NCBI GenBank assembly: GCA_963920525.1
Contig: OY986436.1
Coordinates: 23,856,818 to 23,920,817, forward strand
DNA: 64,000 bases
Direction: 5' to 3'
Origin: Dichetophora obliterata
Lineage: Eukaryota; Arthropoda; Insecta; Diptera; Sciomyzidae
The notes below the pieces were generated by a model. It was not told the origin of the DNA. It saw nothing but the letters and a program-made list of their open reading frames with translations, and did no database searches. Position numbers and translations under genes: made by a program. Positions 1-11,045 of this stretch are shown here, one piece after another; within the stretch, counting starts at the first letter, position 1, and each line of letters opens with the position of its first letter.

Positions 1-2
1 AT

Positions 3-158
3 TTTGCAAATACTAGATTTGAAACTAAAGCTGGTGTGGTCATATATAAAGTACAGGAAAATGTATATTTTATTCCAAAATTTTTAACTGTGAAGCAGGC
101 ATTAGGCATAGAAACATTGAACTATAATGTGGCCATTTTAAAAGTGGGCGTTATTTGA
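3..158 (+). CDS. C-terminal end of an unrecognised coding sequence (partial)
   Basis: An open frame runs from the window edge for 51 codons to TGA at 156-158. The residues are mixed and protein-like (it begins FANTRFETKAGVV and ends YNVAILKVGVI), unlike the low-complexity frames around it. A polyadenylation signal AATAAA lies at 187-192, only 29 bases after the stop, which is the layout expected of a gene or transposon 3' end. I do not recognise the family. It could be the tail of a transposon protein, given the surroundings. The 5' part is outside the window. Confidence 0.4.
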   Translation, partial: FANTRFETKAGVVIYKVQENVYFIPKFLTVKQALGIETLNYNVAILKVGVI

Positions 159-194
159 CAAAGGTGCGTGGCCTTTTTCTATTGTCAATAAAGC

Positions 195-544
195 TTTATT
201 CTACAAGTTGATTAAAAAGTATTATAAGAAAAATGAAAGAATGTGATGGGTGGTGTGGTGTGGCGGGTGGTGTGATTTGGTAGAAATCGTCACGTAACAG
301 TGAGATTGCTGTGTGTTTATACGTGCGAGTATCGAATGAGCTGTGAGCGTGCGTGCGAGTATTGAGATTCGAGACTAACAAACAAGTAGGCGAGTGCGCA
401 ACTCTCTCTTTCTCTCTTTCACGGTGTGTTTCTGTTTCTGACACGTAGAAATTTCGTTTAACCGCATTTATTATATTTGTGTGTTTGTTTTAAATCATAA
501 GTGAAAATTTTAATTTCAATTAAGTTTTAAGAAATGGAAACTGC
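195..544. other. No gene seen; GT- and CT-rich simple sequence
   Basis: The stretch has GTGTGG-type runs near 245-270 and CTCTCTTTCTCTCTTTC near 402-420. A minus-strand open frame over it is Ser/Thr/His rich and follows the simple sequence, so I do not call it a gene. Confidence 0.4.
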
Positions 545-1041
545 AGCAAATGTGTATAATACAGTGTTATCTGATGTTAGAATTTCAAAATGTTTTTTGA
601 CACTAGGGTGAACCCTAAAATTGTTTTATTTTTGTTTCATACTTTTTGTGTATGTGACATAAGAATTTTAAAGGTTTCTTGACACTAGGGTGGACCCTAA
701 ATATGTCTAAATATGACTGATCGCTGATTTCGAATCTTATGTTAGAATTTTTAAAAAATGTACACTAGGGTGGACCCTAAAAATGTGTTTTTTGTACTCT
801 TTTGTACTCTTTGTATATGTGCTGGCAATATAAAGGAGTCGCTGATTTCGAACCTGATGTAAGAATTTCAAAAAACTTTTTTGTCACCTAAATATGTTTC
901 ATTTTGCTTTATACTTTTTGTTGATGTGCTGGTCGTTGATTTCGAATCTGATGTTAGAATTAAAAAAAAAATTTGTTGACACTAGAGTGGACCCTAAACA
1001 TGTGATTTTTCTTTCTACTCTTTGTGTATGTGGTGGCAGTA
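545..1041. repeat. Left block of ~106-bp satellite monomers
   Basis: Four to five diverged monomers repeat the core TAGGGTGGACCCTA (a 14-base palindrome) and the phrases TCGCTGATTTCGAATCT and TATACTCTTTGTATATG. The array continues after the inserted element at 1046-2250, so both blocks were one array. Confidence 0.85.
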
Positions 1042-1172
1042 TTAACCCAATGTGCCAAACGGATCTGTAACGAATCCGTAACGAACTCACTTCTTCGTAC
1101 ATTTTGTCCGAAACGGATTGCGTTTCGCATCCGGAACGGATCCTTTTTCGTATGAAATTCCTCTCTCCGTTA

Positions 1173-1316
1173 CGGACTTCAGTTACGAATCCGTTTCGGA
1201 CTTCAGATACGAATCCGTTTCGGACTTCAGATACGAATCTGTTTCGGGCTTCAGATACGAATCCGTTTCGGACTTCAGATACGAATCCATTTCGGACTTC
1301 ATATACGAAACAGACG
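1173..1316. repeat. Six tandem 24-bp repeats inside the TTAA element
   Basis: The unit CGGACTTCAGATACGAATCC plus GTTT is repeated six times with few changes. Three more copies in the same orientation sit at 2052-2123 near the other end. They may be protein binding sites of the element. The two overlapping frames across them are repeat artefacts. Confidence 0.85.
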
Positions 1317-1526
1317 TTTCAGACTCTTTTTTTTAAATAATGCGAACTCGCAACGGACTCGTTTGACGCATTTAGCTACATATGTTAAAAATATAGGTTC
1401 TCTAAACAAGTTTGATGCATTCAAATTCGAAAACTTTTTGTAGGAAATTAAACGTAAATTAAAACAAAAAAAATTATTTTGTAATAAAATTTATAAGAGA
1501 GTAGTGGAGGCTAGTTTAAATGGTAA

Positions 1527-1886
1527 AAAAATAATTCAAAATATCAAACAAACGAGTACAATGTTGGTGAGTTCCAGGATGGCTCATACTTGTTTCTTCA
1601 AACAGCTCAACATTATTTTTCATTGAAGCATCCCAATAACTTTTACTGCTATAATGACAAAGCGTACCAAATTCACGCAATTAAAAAAGTTTCCGAAAAA
1701 TATCTTGTGTACGGCTATCCTATAGTCACATTTAACTTGATCACTAATGATAATTATTTAAAAATTCTGACAAGTACTTTTCTTCGATTTGAAGGAGAGC
1801 TTGAGGAGCACGAGCTTAGTGAAATAAAAAAATTGTTTAATATAAAAATAAGTACACAATTGTATTTCGTATCCCTAATCCACTGA
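1527..1886 (+). CDS. Open frame of unknown function inside the TTAA element
   Basis: The frame is open from just after a stop at 1524 to a stop at 1884-1886 (119 codons) with no ATG at its start. The middle and end look protein-like (HPNNFYCYNDKAYQIHAIKK, ELEEHELSEIKKLFNIKIST). It carries a PolyA-like context, ATAAAATAAG, right after the stop. I do not recognise a family. It may be a captured or decayed exon of the element. It differs from the repetitive flanks in having few repeats and normal codon variety. Confidence 0.3.
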   Translation, partial: KNNSKYQTNEYNVGEFQDGSYLFLQTAQHYFSLKHPNNFYCYNDKAYQIHAIKKVSEKYLVYGYPIVTFNLITNDNYLKILTSTFLRFEGELEEHELSEIKKLFNIKISTQLYFVSLIH

Positions 1887-2254
1887 AAATAAAATAAGAA
1901 ATTGTAAAACAAATTTAAGACTGTCTTTTATGTTAACGTTGTGGTAATTTTTTTGACGGATTCGTAACGGGTCCGTCAAAACATAAGAGCGATTCCTCTC
2001 AAAAATACGAATCGCTTTTTCCATTTTTTCGGATCCGCCTCGAACTCAGAACGGACTTCAGAAACGAATCCGTGACGCACTTCAGATACGAATCCGTTAC
2101 GGACTTCATATACGAATCCGTTTCAGACTCTTTTGGCGGATTCGTAACGGGTTCGTAACGGGTCCATCGAAACATAAGAAAGCGTAGTGCGTACTGACGG
2201 ACTCGTAACGGGTTCGTAACGGATCCGTATCCGTTTTTGTGCACATTGGGAAAA

Positions 2255-5200
2255 GACGGATTTCGAATCTTATGTTAGAATTGCAAAAAGTTTTTTGACA
2301 CTAGGGTGGACCCTAAATATGTGTTTTTTGTTTTATACTCTTTGGATATGTGCTGGCAATATAAAGGGGTCGCTGATTTCGAATCTTATGTTAGAATTTA
2401 AAAAATTTTTTGACACTAGGGCAGTCCTTTAAAATATGTTTTTGTTTTATACTCTTTTTAGATGCGCTGGTAGCTGATTTTTAATTTGATGTAAGAATTT
2501 TAAAAAGATTTTTCAAACTAGGGTGGACCCTAAATATGTTTTATTTTGCTTTATACTCCTTGTAGATGTGCTGGTCGCTTATCTCGAATCTGATGTTAAA
2601 ATTTAAAATAAAATTTTGACACTAGGGTGGACCCTTAACATGTGTTTTTTCTTTATACTTTTTGTGTATGTGGTGGGAGTATTAAGAGGTGAATTTCGAA
2701 TCTTATGTTAGAATTTCAAAAAGTTTTTTGACACTAGGGTGGACCCTAAAATTGTGTTTTTTGTTTTATACTCTTTGTATATGTGCTGGCAATATAAAGG
2801 GGTCGCTGATTTCGAAATCTTATATTAAAATGAAAAAAATTGTTGACACTAGGGCGGGCGGACCTTGAAAATGTTTTTTTGTTTTATACTCTGTTTAGAT
2901 GCGCTGGAAGCATATTTTTAATTTGATGTGAGAATTTCAAAAAGATTTGACACTAGGGTGGACCCTAAATATGTTTTATTTTGCTTTATACTCTTTGTAA
3001 ATGTGCTGGTCGCTTATCTCGAATCTGATGTTAAAATTTAACATAAAATTTTGACACTAGGGTGGACCCTAAACATGTGTTTTTTCTTTATACTCTTTGA
3101 GTATGTGGTAGGACTATTAAGAAGTCGCTGATATCGAATCGTATGTTAGAATTAAAAAAATGTTTTGATACTAGGGCGGACCTTAAAAATGTGTGTTTGT
3201 TTAATACTCTTCTAGATGCGCAGGTCGCTGATTTGAAATTTGATGTAAGAATTTCAAAAAGATTTTTGACACTAGGGTGGACTTTAAAAATGTGTTTTTG
3301 GCTTTATACTCTTTGTAGATGCTATGGTCGCTGATTTGAAATCTGATGTTAGAATATCCTAAAGTTTTTTGACACTAGGGTGGACCCTAAAAGAGTGTTT
3401 TAGCTTTATACTCTTTATGTATGTGCTGGCATTATTAAGGGGTTGCTAATTTCGAATATTATGTTAGAATTTAAAAAAATTTTGATATTAGGACGGACCC
3501 CACAAATTTGGTTTTTTTATTTAATACTGTTTGTAGATGCGCGGTCGATGATTTAAAATTTGATGATAGAATTTCAAAAAGTTTCTTGTCACTAGGGTGA
3601 ACCCTAAAAATGTGTTTCGTGGCTTTATACTCCTTGTAAATGCGCTGGTCGCTGATTTCGATTTTGATGTAAGAATTTCAGAAAGTTTAAAAATGTGTTT
3701 TTTGTTTTATACTCTTTGTATATGTGCTGGCAATATAAAGGGGTCGCTAATTTCGAATCTTATGTTAGAATTTAAAAAAATTTTCGACACTAGGGCAGTC
3801 CTTGAAAATGTGTTTTTGTTTTATACTCTTTTTAGATGCGCTGCTAGCTGATTTTTAATTTGATGTAAGAATTTTAAAAAGATTTTTCAAACTAGGGTGG
3901 ACCCTAAATATGTTTTATTTTGCTTTATACTCCTTGTAGATGTGCTGGTCGCTTATCTCGAATCTGATGTTAAAATTTAAAATAAAATTTTGACACTAGG
4001 GTGGACCCTTAACATGTGTTTTTTCTTTATACTTTTTGTGTATGTGGTGGGAGTATTAAGAGGTGGATTTCGAATCTTATGTTAGAATTTCAAAAAGTTT
4101 TTTGACACTAGGGTGGACCCTAAAATTGTGTTTTTTGTTTTATACTCTTTGTATATGTGCTGGCAATATAAAGGGGTCGCTGATTTCGAAATCTTATATT
4201 AAAATGAAAAAAATTGTTGACACTAGGGCGGGCGGACCTTGAAAATGTTTTTTTGTTTTATACTCTGTTTAGATGCGCTGGAAGCATATTTTTAATTTGA
4301 TGTGAGAATTTCAAAAAGATTTGACACTAGGGTGGACCCTAAATATGTTTTATTTTGCTTTATACTCTTTGTAAATGTGCTGGTCGCTTATCTCGAATCT
4401 GATGTTAAAATTTAACATAAAATTTTGACACTAGGGTGGACCCTAAACATGTGTTTTTTCTTTATACTCTTTGAGTATGTGGTAGGACTATTAAGAAGTC
4501 GCTGATATCGAATCGTATGTTAGAATTAAAAAAATGTTTTGATACTAGGGCGGACCTTAAAAATGTGTGTTTGTTTAATACTCTTCTAGATGCGCAGGTC
4601 GCTGATTTGAAATTTGATGTAAGAATTTCAAAAAGATTTTTGACACTAGGGTGGACTTTAAAAATGTGTTTTTGGCTTTATACTCTTTGTAGATGCTATG
4701 GTCGCTGATTTGAAATCTGATGTTAGAATATCCTAAAGTTTTTTGACACTAGGGTGGACCCTAAAAGAGTGTTTTAGCTTTATACTCTTTATGTATGTGC
4801 TGGCATTATTAAGGGGTTGCTAATTTCGAATATTATGTTAGAATTTAAAAAAATTTTGATATTAGGACGGACCCCACAAATTTGGTTTTTTTATTTAATA
4901 CTGTTTGTAGATGCGCGGTCGATGATTTAAAATTTGATGATAGAATTTCAAAAAGTTTCTTGTCACTAGGGTGAACCCTAAAAATGTGTTTCGTGGCTTT
5001 ATACTCCTTGTAAATGCGCTGGTCGCTGATTTCGATTTTGATGTAAGAATTTCAGAAAGTTTAAAAATGTGTTTTTTGTTTTATACTCTTTGTATATGTG
5101 CTGGCAATATAAAGGGGTCGCTAATTTCGAATCTTATGTTAGAATTTAAAAAATTTTTCGACACTAGGGCAGTCCTTGAAAATGTGTTTTTGTTTTATAC

Positions 5201-5290
5201 TCTTTTTAGATGCGCTGGTAGCTGATTTTTAAATTGATGTAAGAATTTTAAAAAGATTTTTGAAACTAGGGTGTACCCTAAATATGTGGT
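2255..5290. repeat. Main satellite block with 1374-bp higher-order repeat
   Basis: Monomers of about 106 bp carry GACACTAGGGTGGACCCTAA followed by TATACTCTTTGTATATGTGC and TCGCTGATTTCGAATCT. Thirteen diverged monomers make one higher-order unit: 2411-3784 is repeated at 3785-5158 with offset exactly 1374, with only scattered changes, and a third copy starts at 5159 and stops near 5290. Frames of 63 and 84 codons recur identically at the same offset and are satellite artefacts, not genes. Confidence 0.9.
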
Positions 5291-6203
5291 TTTTTATACT
5301 CTTAAGGAAGTCCAGTTTTTTAAAACAACTTTTCAATCAATTCAAGCTCCATACGAGCAACATGATAAATGTTTAATGCTCAAAGCCTTGTTGCGACATG
5401 AAATAAACATCGCTACCAACGGTAACTGCCTTTTTTTCAACTCTCATAAGAATTTTACTTTATTTATTTTCAGTAAATAAATTTATTTTTCCGAAACTAT
5501 TAAACTTAACATTTTTATTGTTAATTTACATTATTTGTTTTGAAAAAAGTGTATAAAATAAAACTAATAAAAATAATAAAAAAATATATATATACAGATT
5601 TTATTTCGAATTACATTTGGAGTTGACGCAAAAGCGTAGGGAACTTCGTTCCTGACGGGGGTCCCCGACCGCACCACTTTTTTTTCTTATCTCCTGTTTC
5701 TCTTTTCTTCCTTGTATCACCTTGTCTTATCTATTATAGATTTTTATAGGTGTCTTCAGAGGACCTTTTTCTGACCTTTATTTCTATAAAATATTGTTTA
5801 TAAATATTTTCATCTGAAATTTTTCTTTTCCCTCTTTTTTTCAGTATTTGATAGAAGCGATTAGACTCTCTGTTCATATTCTTCTTTATAATAATGCTTT
5901 TGCTAAACTTATATAAGGCCATTCCAAAAAATTACTTCAACAAGTTTCAAATTTAAAATCCATCCTTGTGTTGCAGTTGTTTTACTTGTTCTTTATATTT
6001 TGCATAATATGTTGGTAACTCTTTTGTGGCATTTCGGTGGTGGTTTTGCTTTGTTGTATTAAATCGTAGATTTCAAAATATTTTAGATGCTCACAACAGT
6101 TTTTTTTTTTCTTTCAAAAGAATTTTCTTTGTGCTTATCACATTTTCCAAGCAGTGCACATGCGGTGCATACAATACGTATGTCTGTCTTTTTGTCTGTC
6201 TGT
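5291..6203. other. No recognisable feature
   Basis: The sequence is AT-rich. A 69-codon frame at 5271-5480 starts within the satellite and has a plausible middle part, but nothing supports it as a gene. A GC-richer patch at 5630-5690 (CGGGGGTCCCCGACCGCACC) stands out but is unexplained. Confidence 0.4.
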
Positions 6204-6207
6204 TTAA

Positions 6208-6814
6208 CCCTTTCGCCCCTACTGGGATTATATGTACCAGCAAATTTGGCAGGCTTTATATCAGAACTTTCACATTAAAATAAAATTTTTGAACTGTCCC
6301 AATAATAGTTGAATGCCTAGTCGTTGGTTAAATGCCAGATATTATACGTTTTCTGCACTTAAGTACACAGTTTTTAAAAAAATTCGTGCGTCACTACGTT
6401 TAATGTTTAAGTTTTTTATGTATAATACTGTAATTTTTCAGTGCAGCTTGCGAGTATTTGCTTATTACCTGACTACGGCGAAGTAAAAGAAGCGGCGGTA
6501 TATGTGTTCGACCGGTATGAATGCATGTATTTATGTTCATCTGTTCCACCCTCACTTCTAAACTATTTATTATTTTTTGATCAAATGAGGTATCGCTGGA
6601 AGCGTTTTGATCATCTGCTGGTTATAGACTATGTGACGTTACATTAAATTTAATATAGCTTCCTCTAGAGGACAGAATATAATCCAGGATATATTAAAGA
6701 TTAGAAAATTTTCAAGTATTACAAACATCTTATATTTTTGTTCTCTATTGATAACTGAAGTCAAAATTGACATATCTTTGCCAGTTTTTTAAATAAAACT
6801 TCGGGGCGAAAGGG
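6208..6814. mobile_element. 607-bp piggyBac-like MITE with TTAA duplication
   Basis: The ends are CCCTTTCGCCCC on the left and GGGGCGAAAGGG on the right, a perfect 12-bp inverted repeat. They are flanked by TTAA at 6204-6207 and 6815-6818. TTAA targeting with CCC ends is the hallmark of piggyBac-type elements. It has no transposase, so it is non-autonomous. Confidence 0.8.
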
Positions 6815-6818
6815 TTAA

Positions 6819-8638
6819 ATAAATTGTCTGCATTTTTGATTTCGTATCTTTTACTCTTCTGTATTGCTATCTTTTTCCACTGTGAGCATTCGGTCTCAAT
6901 TTTAAAATAATGACGAACATATTTTTGCCTTGTTTTTTCTGTATTCCTATCTTTGGTATACAGTCTGTGTTCGTCCTTCATTCGATGCGATTCAACAACG
7001 TCAACACAAAAACGTCTGTAAGCTCGGTGACTCATGTTATCTGATACGTTTTAACAGATGCATCGGATATCATGTGCTCTGTTGTGAAGACTAAACTACA
7101 CCCTGTTTTTAAGTTCTCTGTCTCGCTCTCTCATTTATAGACAAAAACACTAATATTCTTTCCTCTGTTTTATTCCTGACAGTCTGTTGCATTTCACAGA
7201 CCTCGCATTGGTTTTTCTCGATTATTTATTTTTCATTTTTAAAACTAATTCTAAAATATCACAAAAAAAACTGAAAATTTACAGATTATATTAAAAAAAA
7301 TACTCAGAAAGATAAGCACAGAACCAGAAAGGAAAACAATAATGAAAAAATGACGACACGTTTGACTTTTCTTCATCGTTGCCATCAGTTGTTGCATTCC
7401 ACACGATGCGTGACAGTCATGTGGATAACCAGAAATTATGTGGATACCGATGACTGTTCCACTCCCTGTCACTCTGTTTCGCTACCTCCTTCGCTATATT
7501 CTCTCTTACTTCCACCATTACTGCGTATGTGTGTGACTGCATTTGTCACGTAGTGTGCATAAAATTATGAACGTGACACACACGCACGCATATCCACATA
7601 AATGAATGATTGCCTTTTCGTATTGATTGGCTTTGCCATACATTTATTAAACACTATAAATTCATGTATGGGTATTTTTTCATATTTTTTCGTCTCTTGG
7701 AAATGCTGTAGGGTGGATATCAAAATTTCAATTATTCATGTTAGACAATGATAAATAAATAATGTTGCTCTCGAAGAGATTGAGTGAGATTTCGTTGGTG
7801 TTATCGGAATAGTGTTAACGTGTCTGAGACTCGTATAAGCTTTGTTCGGTAGAAAGAATATAGTCTGAAGTTTGATTATTGTCAATCAAACAAAGGCATT
7901 GGCTTTTATTTTTTTTTTATTCAAGGTACCTTTGTGATTTGTTGTCAAGACTGTAATTAATCTTAGGATGAATTCCATGTCATGTTTCCTTTCCATTAAT
8001 TCCATAATCATGTTTCTATCTCTAAATAGTATAATGATTTCGCAAACCTTTTTGATGGATCTTCGTTTCATTCTGTCATTGTACAACATTTCATCTTTTT
8101 GGCATAGAAATTTTTGTAAATTGAATAATGAACTCAATTGTCTTAAAACATCTGTGAATACTCTTATCTATTGAATAGGCACAAATAATATGCTCATATT
8201 AATGTGTAAAGATTATTGTATATGTTCGTAGACAAGTGGAAGTTCCGAAATTACGTGGGGGAACATGAAGTTGTGACGTTAACCTTCTATTTACATTAAG
8301 TTCCAAACGGTTGGAAAGCACGCTCGCAGAGAAATAATACCCGAACCTTATCTTTTAAAATCCATTTCTATACTTTATCCAGAATTATCTTTGCAATATC
8401 TTTGCAATATCTTTGCAATATGGACTTCTCTTGGACAAAAAAGAAGTGGTAAGAAAAAATCGTTAATGCTTTACCTCATTGGCAATGAGGAATATCAGTA
8501 AGTTCGCTTATTTTCCTTGTAAATTCTCAAATTTACTGCCTTTACAAGAAATAGCCTTGAGAAAACTAAAGGAGTTGAGGTGGAAGATTACTTCCTTCAA
8601 TATTAAATTTTTTACGCCGGTGCTTGCTCTAAACCAGG
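6819..8638. other. No recognisable gene or repeat
   Basis: AT-rich sequence with short simple runs, including a triplicated TCTTTGCAATA at 8390-8420. Open frames of 60-97 codons here lack family features. Confidence 0.4.
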
Positions 8639-8746
8639 GCGCTGAATTTATGGCGTTAACCGTTTTTTAATCCTTCGGCCCATTTTTGAGAAATTCGAGT
8701 TGCAAGGTCAAGTACATGTTAATGCAGTTTTTGTTAGAAAAACCTT
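8639..8746. repeat. Dispersed repeat also present inverted at 23610-23722
   Basis: GCGCTGAATTTATGGCGTTA through GAGAAATTCGAGTTGCAAGG and a following AGTACATGTTAATGCAG match the reverse complement of 23610-23722 with few differences. Its class is unknown. Confidence 0.7.
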
Positions 8747-8749
8747 TTT

Positions 8750-9833
8750 ATTAGCTTTAGCGTCTTCATATCATCAGGTGAAACATTAAGAAGTACCTGG
8801 GAAATAATTTCTTAAAACCCTCAAAACTTAACTCTAAGGTCCACAGTGACCCTATTTAAAAAAAAACCGGTGTTTCGTACAAAAGCTTTGTTTAAAAAAA
8901 TTTACATTTTTTATGCAATAATACTTAGCTAAATTAAAAAGTGCACGTTTCATGCACAGTGTTTTGAATGTTTTGTAATAACTCATAGTAAAATAAATAT
9001 TATTTCCTGTTGCAGGAAAAAGACCTTCAACCATAAAATTATTTCCTTTTATTTTGATGTGAGACTTCTGTTCGAAGTCACAAGTTTGTCTGGCATTTCT
9101 TTTAGCATATTTTTTTTACTTAGTTATACACAACAAAAACACTGCAAAAAATATAATAGCATGAATATATATGCGCAGTTTGTTTATTTGTGTCATTAAT
9201 AAAATTATGTTTTCATTTTTCTCTGCTTCGAAATTGCTATCTTCTAAGAAAATTGTCTTTCTGAGCGTCTGTCTTTCTGTGCGTCTGTCTGCCTGGCTGG
9301 ATTGCTCTGTGCGTTTATCGTGTAATGAATGCCTCGTCTTTTGTCGTTGTTGTTCTGAGTGCTGTTCTTTTCTTGTCTATCCGGGATGTCTACAAAAAAT
9401 TTTGCCAAAATGCAAACATTGAAATTATTGTGCAATTTCACAAATTGGAAAGGGAGGAGAAAAAATAGAGCTGTACCTAAACAGCCCAAAAAGCTAATAG
9501 GTTTATTTTTGGTTTTTGTGAGATGCTTACAATGCTAAAAGCTGCATTTTTTTTCCTAGAAGATTGTCTGTGAGCCAGTTTTTGTGAACTGAATATTTGT
9601 TAAATTTAAACTTTCTGACTGTCTGTCTGATGAGTAGTTTTTATGTTGCTCCTTTTTTTTTTTGTGCATATTTTGTGTATTGCTTTGCTCTTGTAACTTT
9701 GGTAAAATTTCCGTATTAATGCCAGTCAGACACTTTAAGCTATCAATAAGTTTTTCACAGCCTCACAAAACGTATATATATAAAAAAATTTTGGAAATCA
9801 AGATTCAAAATATAAGGCAACGAAGTAAAGTAA
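8750..9833. other. No recognisable feature
   Basis: AT-rich sequence with CTGTCTGT-type simple stretches near 9262-9300 and 9610-9635. No gene can be supported. Confidence 0.4.
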
Positions 9834-10135
9834 AGTATTGTAAGGTGAATTAGGGTTAAGTCAAGGGTAGAATAGAATAGGATAAGATAGAATATTAGGT
9901 TAGGGTATGGTAGAGTAGGGTAGGGTAGAATTGGGTAAAGTAGGGTAGGGTAGGGTTGAGTAGGCTAGGGTATGGTAAGGTAGGGTAGAGTAGGGTGAGG
10001 TAGGGTAAAGTAGGGTAAGGTAGTGTGAAGTAGGCTAGGGTAGAGTAGGATAGGGTAGAATAGGTTAAGGAAAGGTAAGAGTAGGGTAGAGTAGGCTAGG
10101 GAGGGTAAGCTAGGGTAGGGTAGGCTAGGGTAGGG
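9834..10135. repeat. Pentanucleotide array, TAGGG/AGGTA type
   Basis: Variants of a 5-bp unit (AGGGT, AGAGT, AGGCT, AGGAT) repeat for about 300 bp, opening with AAGGTGAATTAGGGTTAAGT. The same opening phrase recurs at 11736, so the array has a larger repeated block. The array is interrupted by the putative LTR that starts at 10136 and resumes at 11445. Confidence 0.9.
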
Positions 10136-10621
10136 TGTGACGGTGGTTTTTTCCAATGGCTGAGGTCAGCTCAGCCGTGCCAGGGTCAAATGAAAGGACC
10201 ACAAACTTCCACAAATAAAAACAGCGCAGTTTTCCAATTAAATTTAACTTCTTTATTTATAACTTTGCCTTATTATAAACTTATTATACTTATTGCAGTG
10301 CAGTGTCGTGTGAGTCGGAGTGAGTGTTCGTCGATGACGGTTGAAGGCTACTGTTGTATATCGGTAGTCGAGAGAGAGGGTTTTAGCGAATGAAAATCGG
10401 TATCGGTGAACGGTAATCGTTAATCGCTGTCGGTAATCGGTTCAATACGTCAACAGGAAGGCTGAAAATAACGCTAAAAGGAATACTCCTTTAATATTCG
10501 AAAACAAAAGATAATAGCAAAGAGGATAGGCAGAGGTTTGGTCGATGAGTCCAAATGAGGACCCTCCAGGATCTGGCCTATTAATAAGATTCAAGTAACA
10601 AAACCAAGAGAATGATTAAAA

Positions 10622-10970
10622 GTGTGCCGCCTCTGGTGGATGCGAACCAGAACTGGTTTGCTCCAGAGGAAGAAGGCACAAAAAATAAAAAAGTTTGCCG
10701 CCTCTGGTGGATGCGAGCCAGAGCTGGTTTGCTCCAGAGAAAGAAGGCACGCGAAAATTAAAAGTGTGCCGCCCCTGGTGGATGCGAACCAGAACTAGTT
10801 TGCTCCAGAGGAAAGAAGGCACGCCAAAAATTTACCGTGTGTTGACTCTGGTAGATGCGAATCAGCAGTGATTCGCTCCAGAGTACGACACTAAAAAAAA
10901 ATCAAAAAAGTGTGTCGACTCTGGTAGATGCGAACCAGATATGATTTGCTCCAGAGTTCTGCGCACAGAA
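10622..10970 (+). repeat. Five tandem ~72-bp hairpin units in the putative LTR
   Basis: Units begin near 10624, 10694, 10766, 10839 and 10912. In unit 1, an outer stem GTGCC/GGCAC (10624-10628 with 10675-10679) encloses CTCTGG/CCAGAG, then an inner stem GCGAACCA/TGGTTTGC closing a GAAC loop. Unit 4 changes both sides together: outer GTGTTG/CGACAC, middle ACTCTGG/CCAGAGT, inner GCGAATCA/TGATTCGC with loop GCAG. Unit 5 keeps ACTCTGG/CCAGAGT. Paired changes suggest that the fold, as RNA or as a DNA palindrome, is what was kept. The units lie upstream of the TATA-like site. Confidence 0.8.
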
Positions 10971-11033
10971 CCGCAGTCCAACTCCGTGAGCTTACCTAAA
11001 AGGAATGCTGACTAGGTTGGTTTTGTGCCGCCC

Positions 11034-11045
11034 TTTTATATTATG
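11034..11045 (+). promoter_or_regulatory. TATA-like box of the putative LTR
   Basis: TTTTATATTATG sits just after the hairpin array and about 355 bp before AATAAA at 11400-11405. The position fits the U3/R border of an LTR. Confidence 0.35.

Larger units (their letters stand above)
1046..2250. mobile_element. 1.2-kb inverted-repeat element inserted at TTAA in the satellite (piggyBac-like candidate)
   Basis: The left end reads CCCAATGTGCCAAACGGATC and the right end is its imperfect inverse, finishing GCACATTGGG. The left flank is TTAA (1042-1045). The right flank is AAAA followed by GACGGATTTCG, which aligns to the uninterrupted monomers (TTAAGAGGTGGATTTCG) if TTAA decayed to AAAA. CCC ends and a TTAA target suggest the piggyBac superfamily, but no piggyBac transposase is visible, so this is tentative. 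Subterminal 24-bp repeats occur on both sides. Confidence 0.6.

Noticed and set aside
196..444. 82-codon minus-strand frame near the window start
   Set aside because: Its Thr/His/Ser-rich residues follow GT and CT simple sequence.
1104..1340. 78-codon frame with repeated NPFRTSDT
   Set aside because: It simply translates the six 24-bp repeats in the element, and a second frame does the same.
3143..5225. Repeated 63- and 84-codon open frames in the satellite as a gene family
   Set aside because: They recur identically only because the DNA repeats with offset 1374, and their residues simply translate the satellite monomer.
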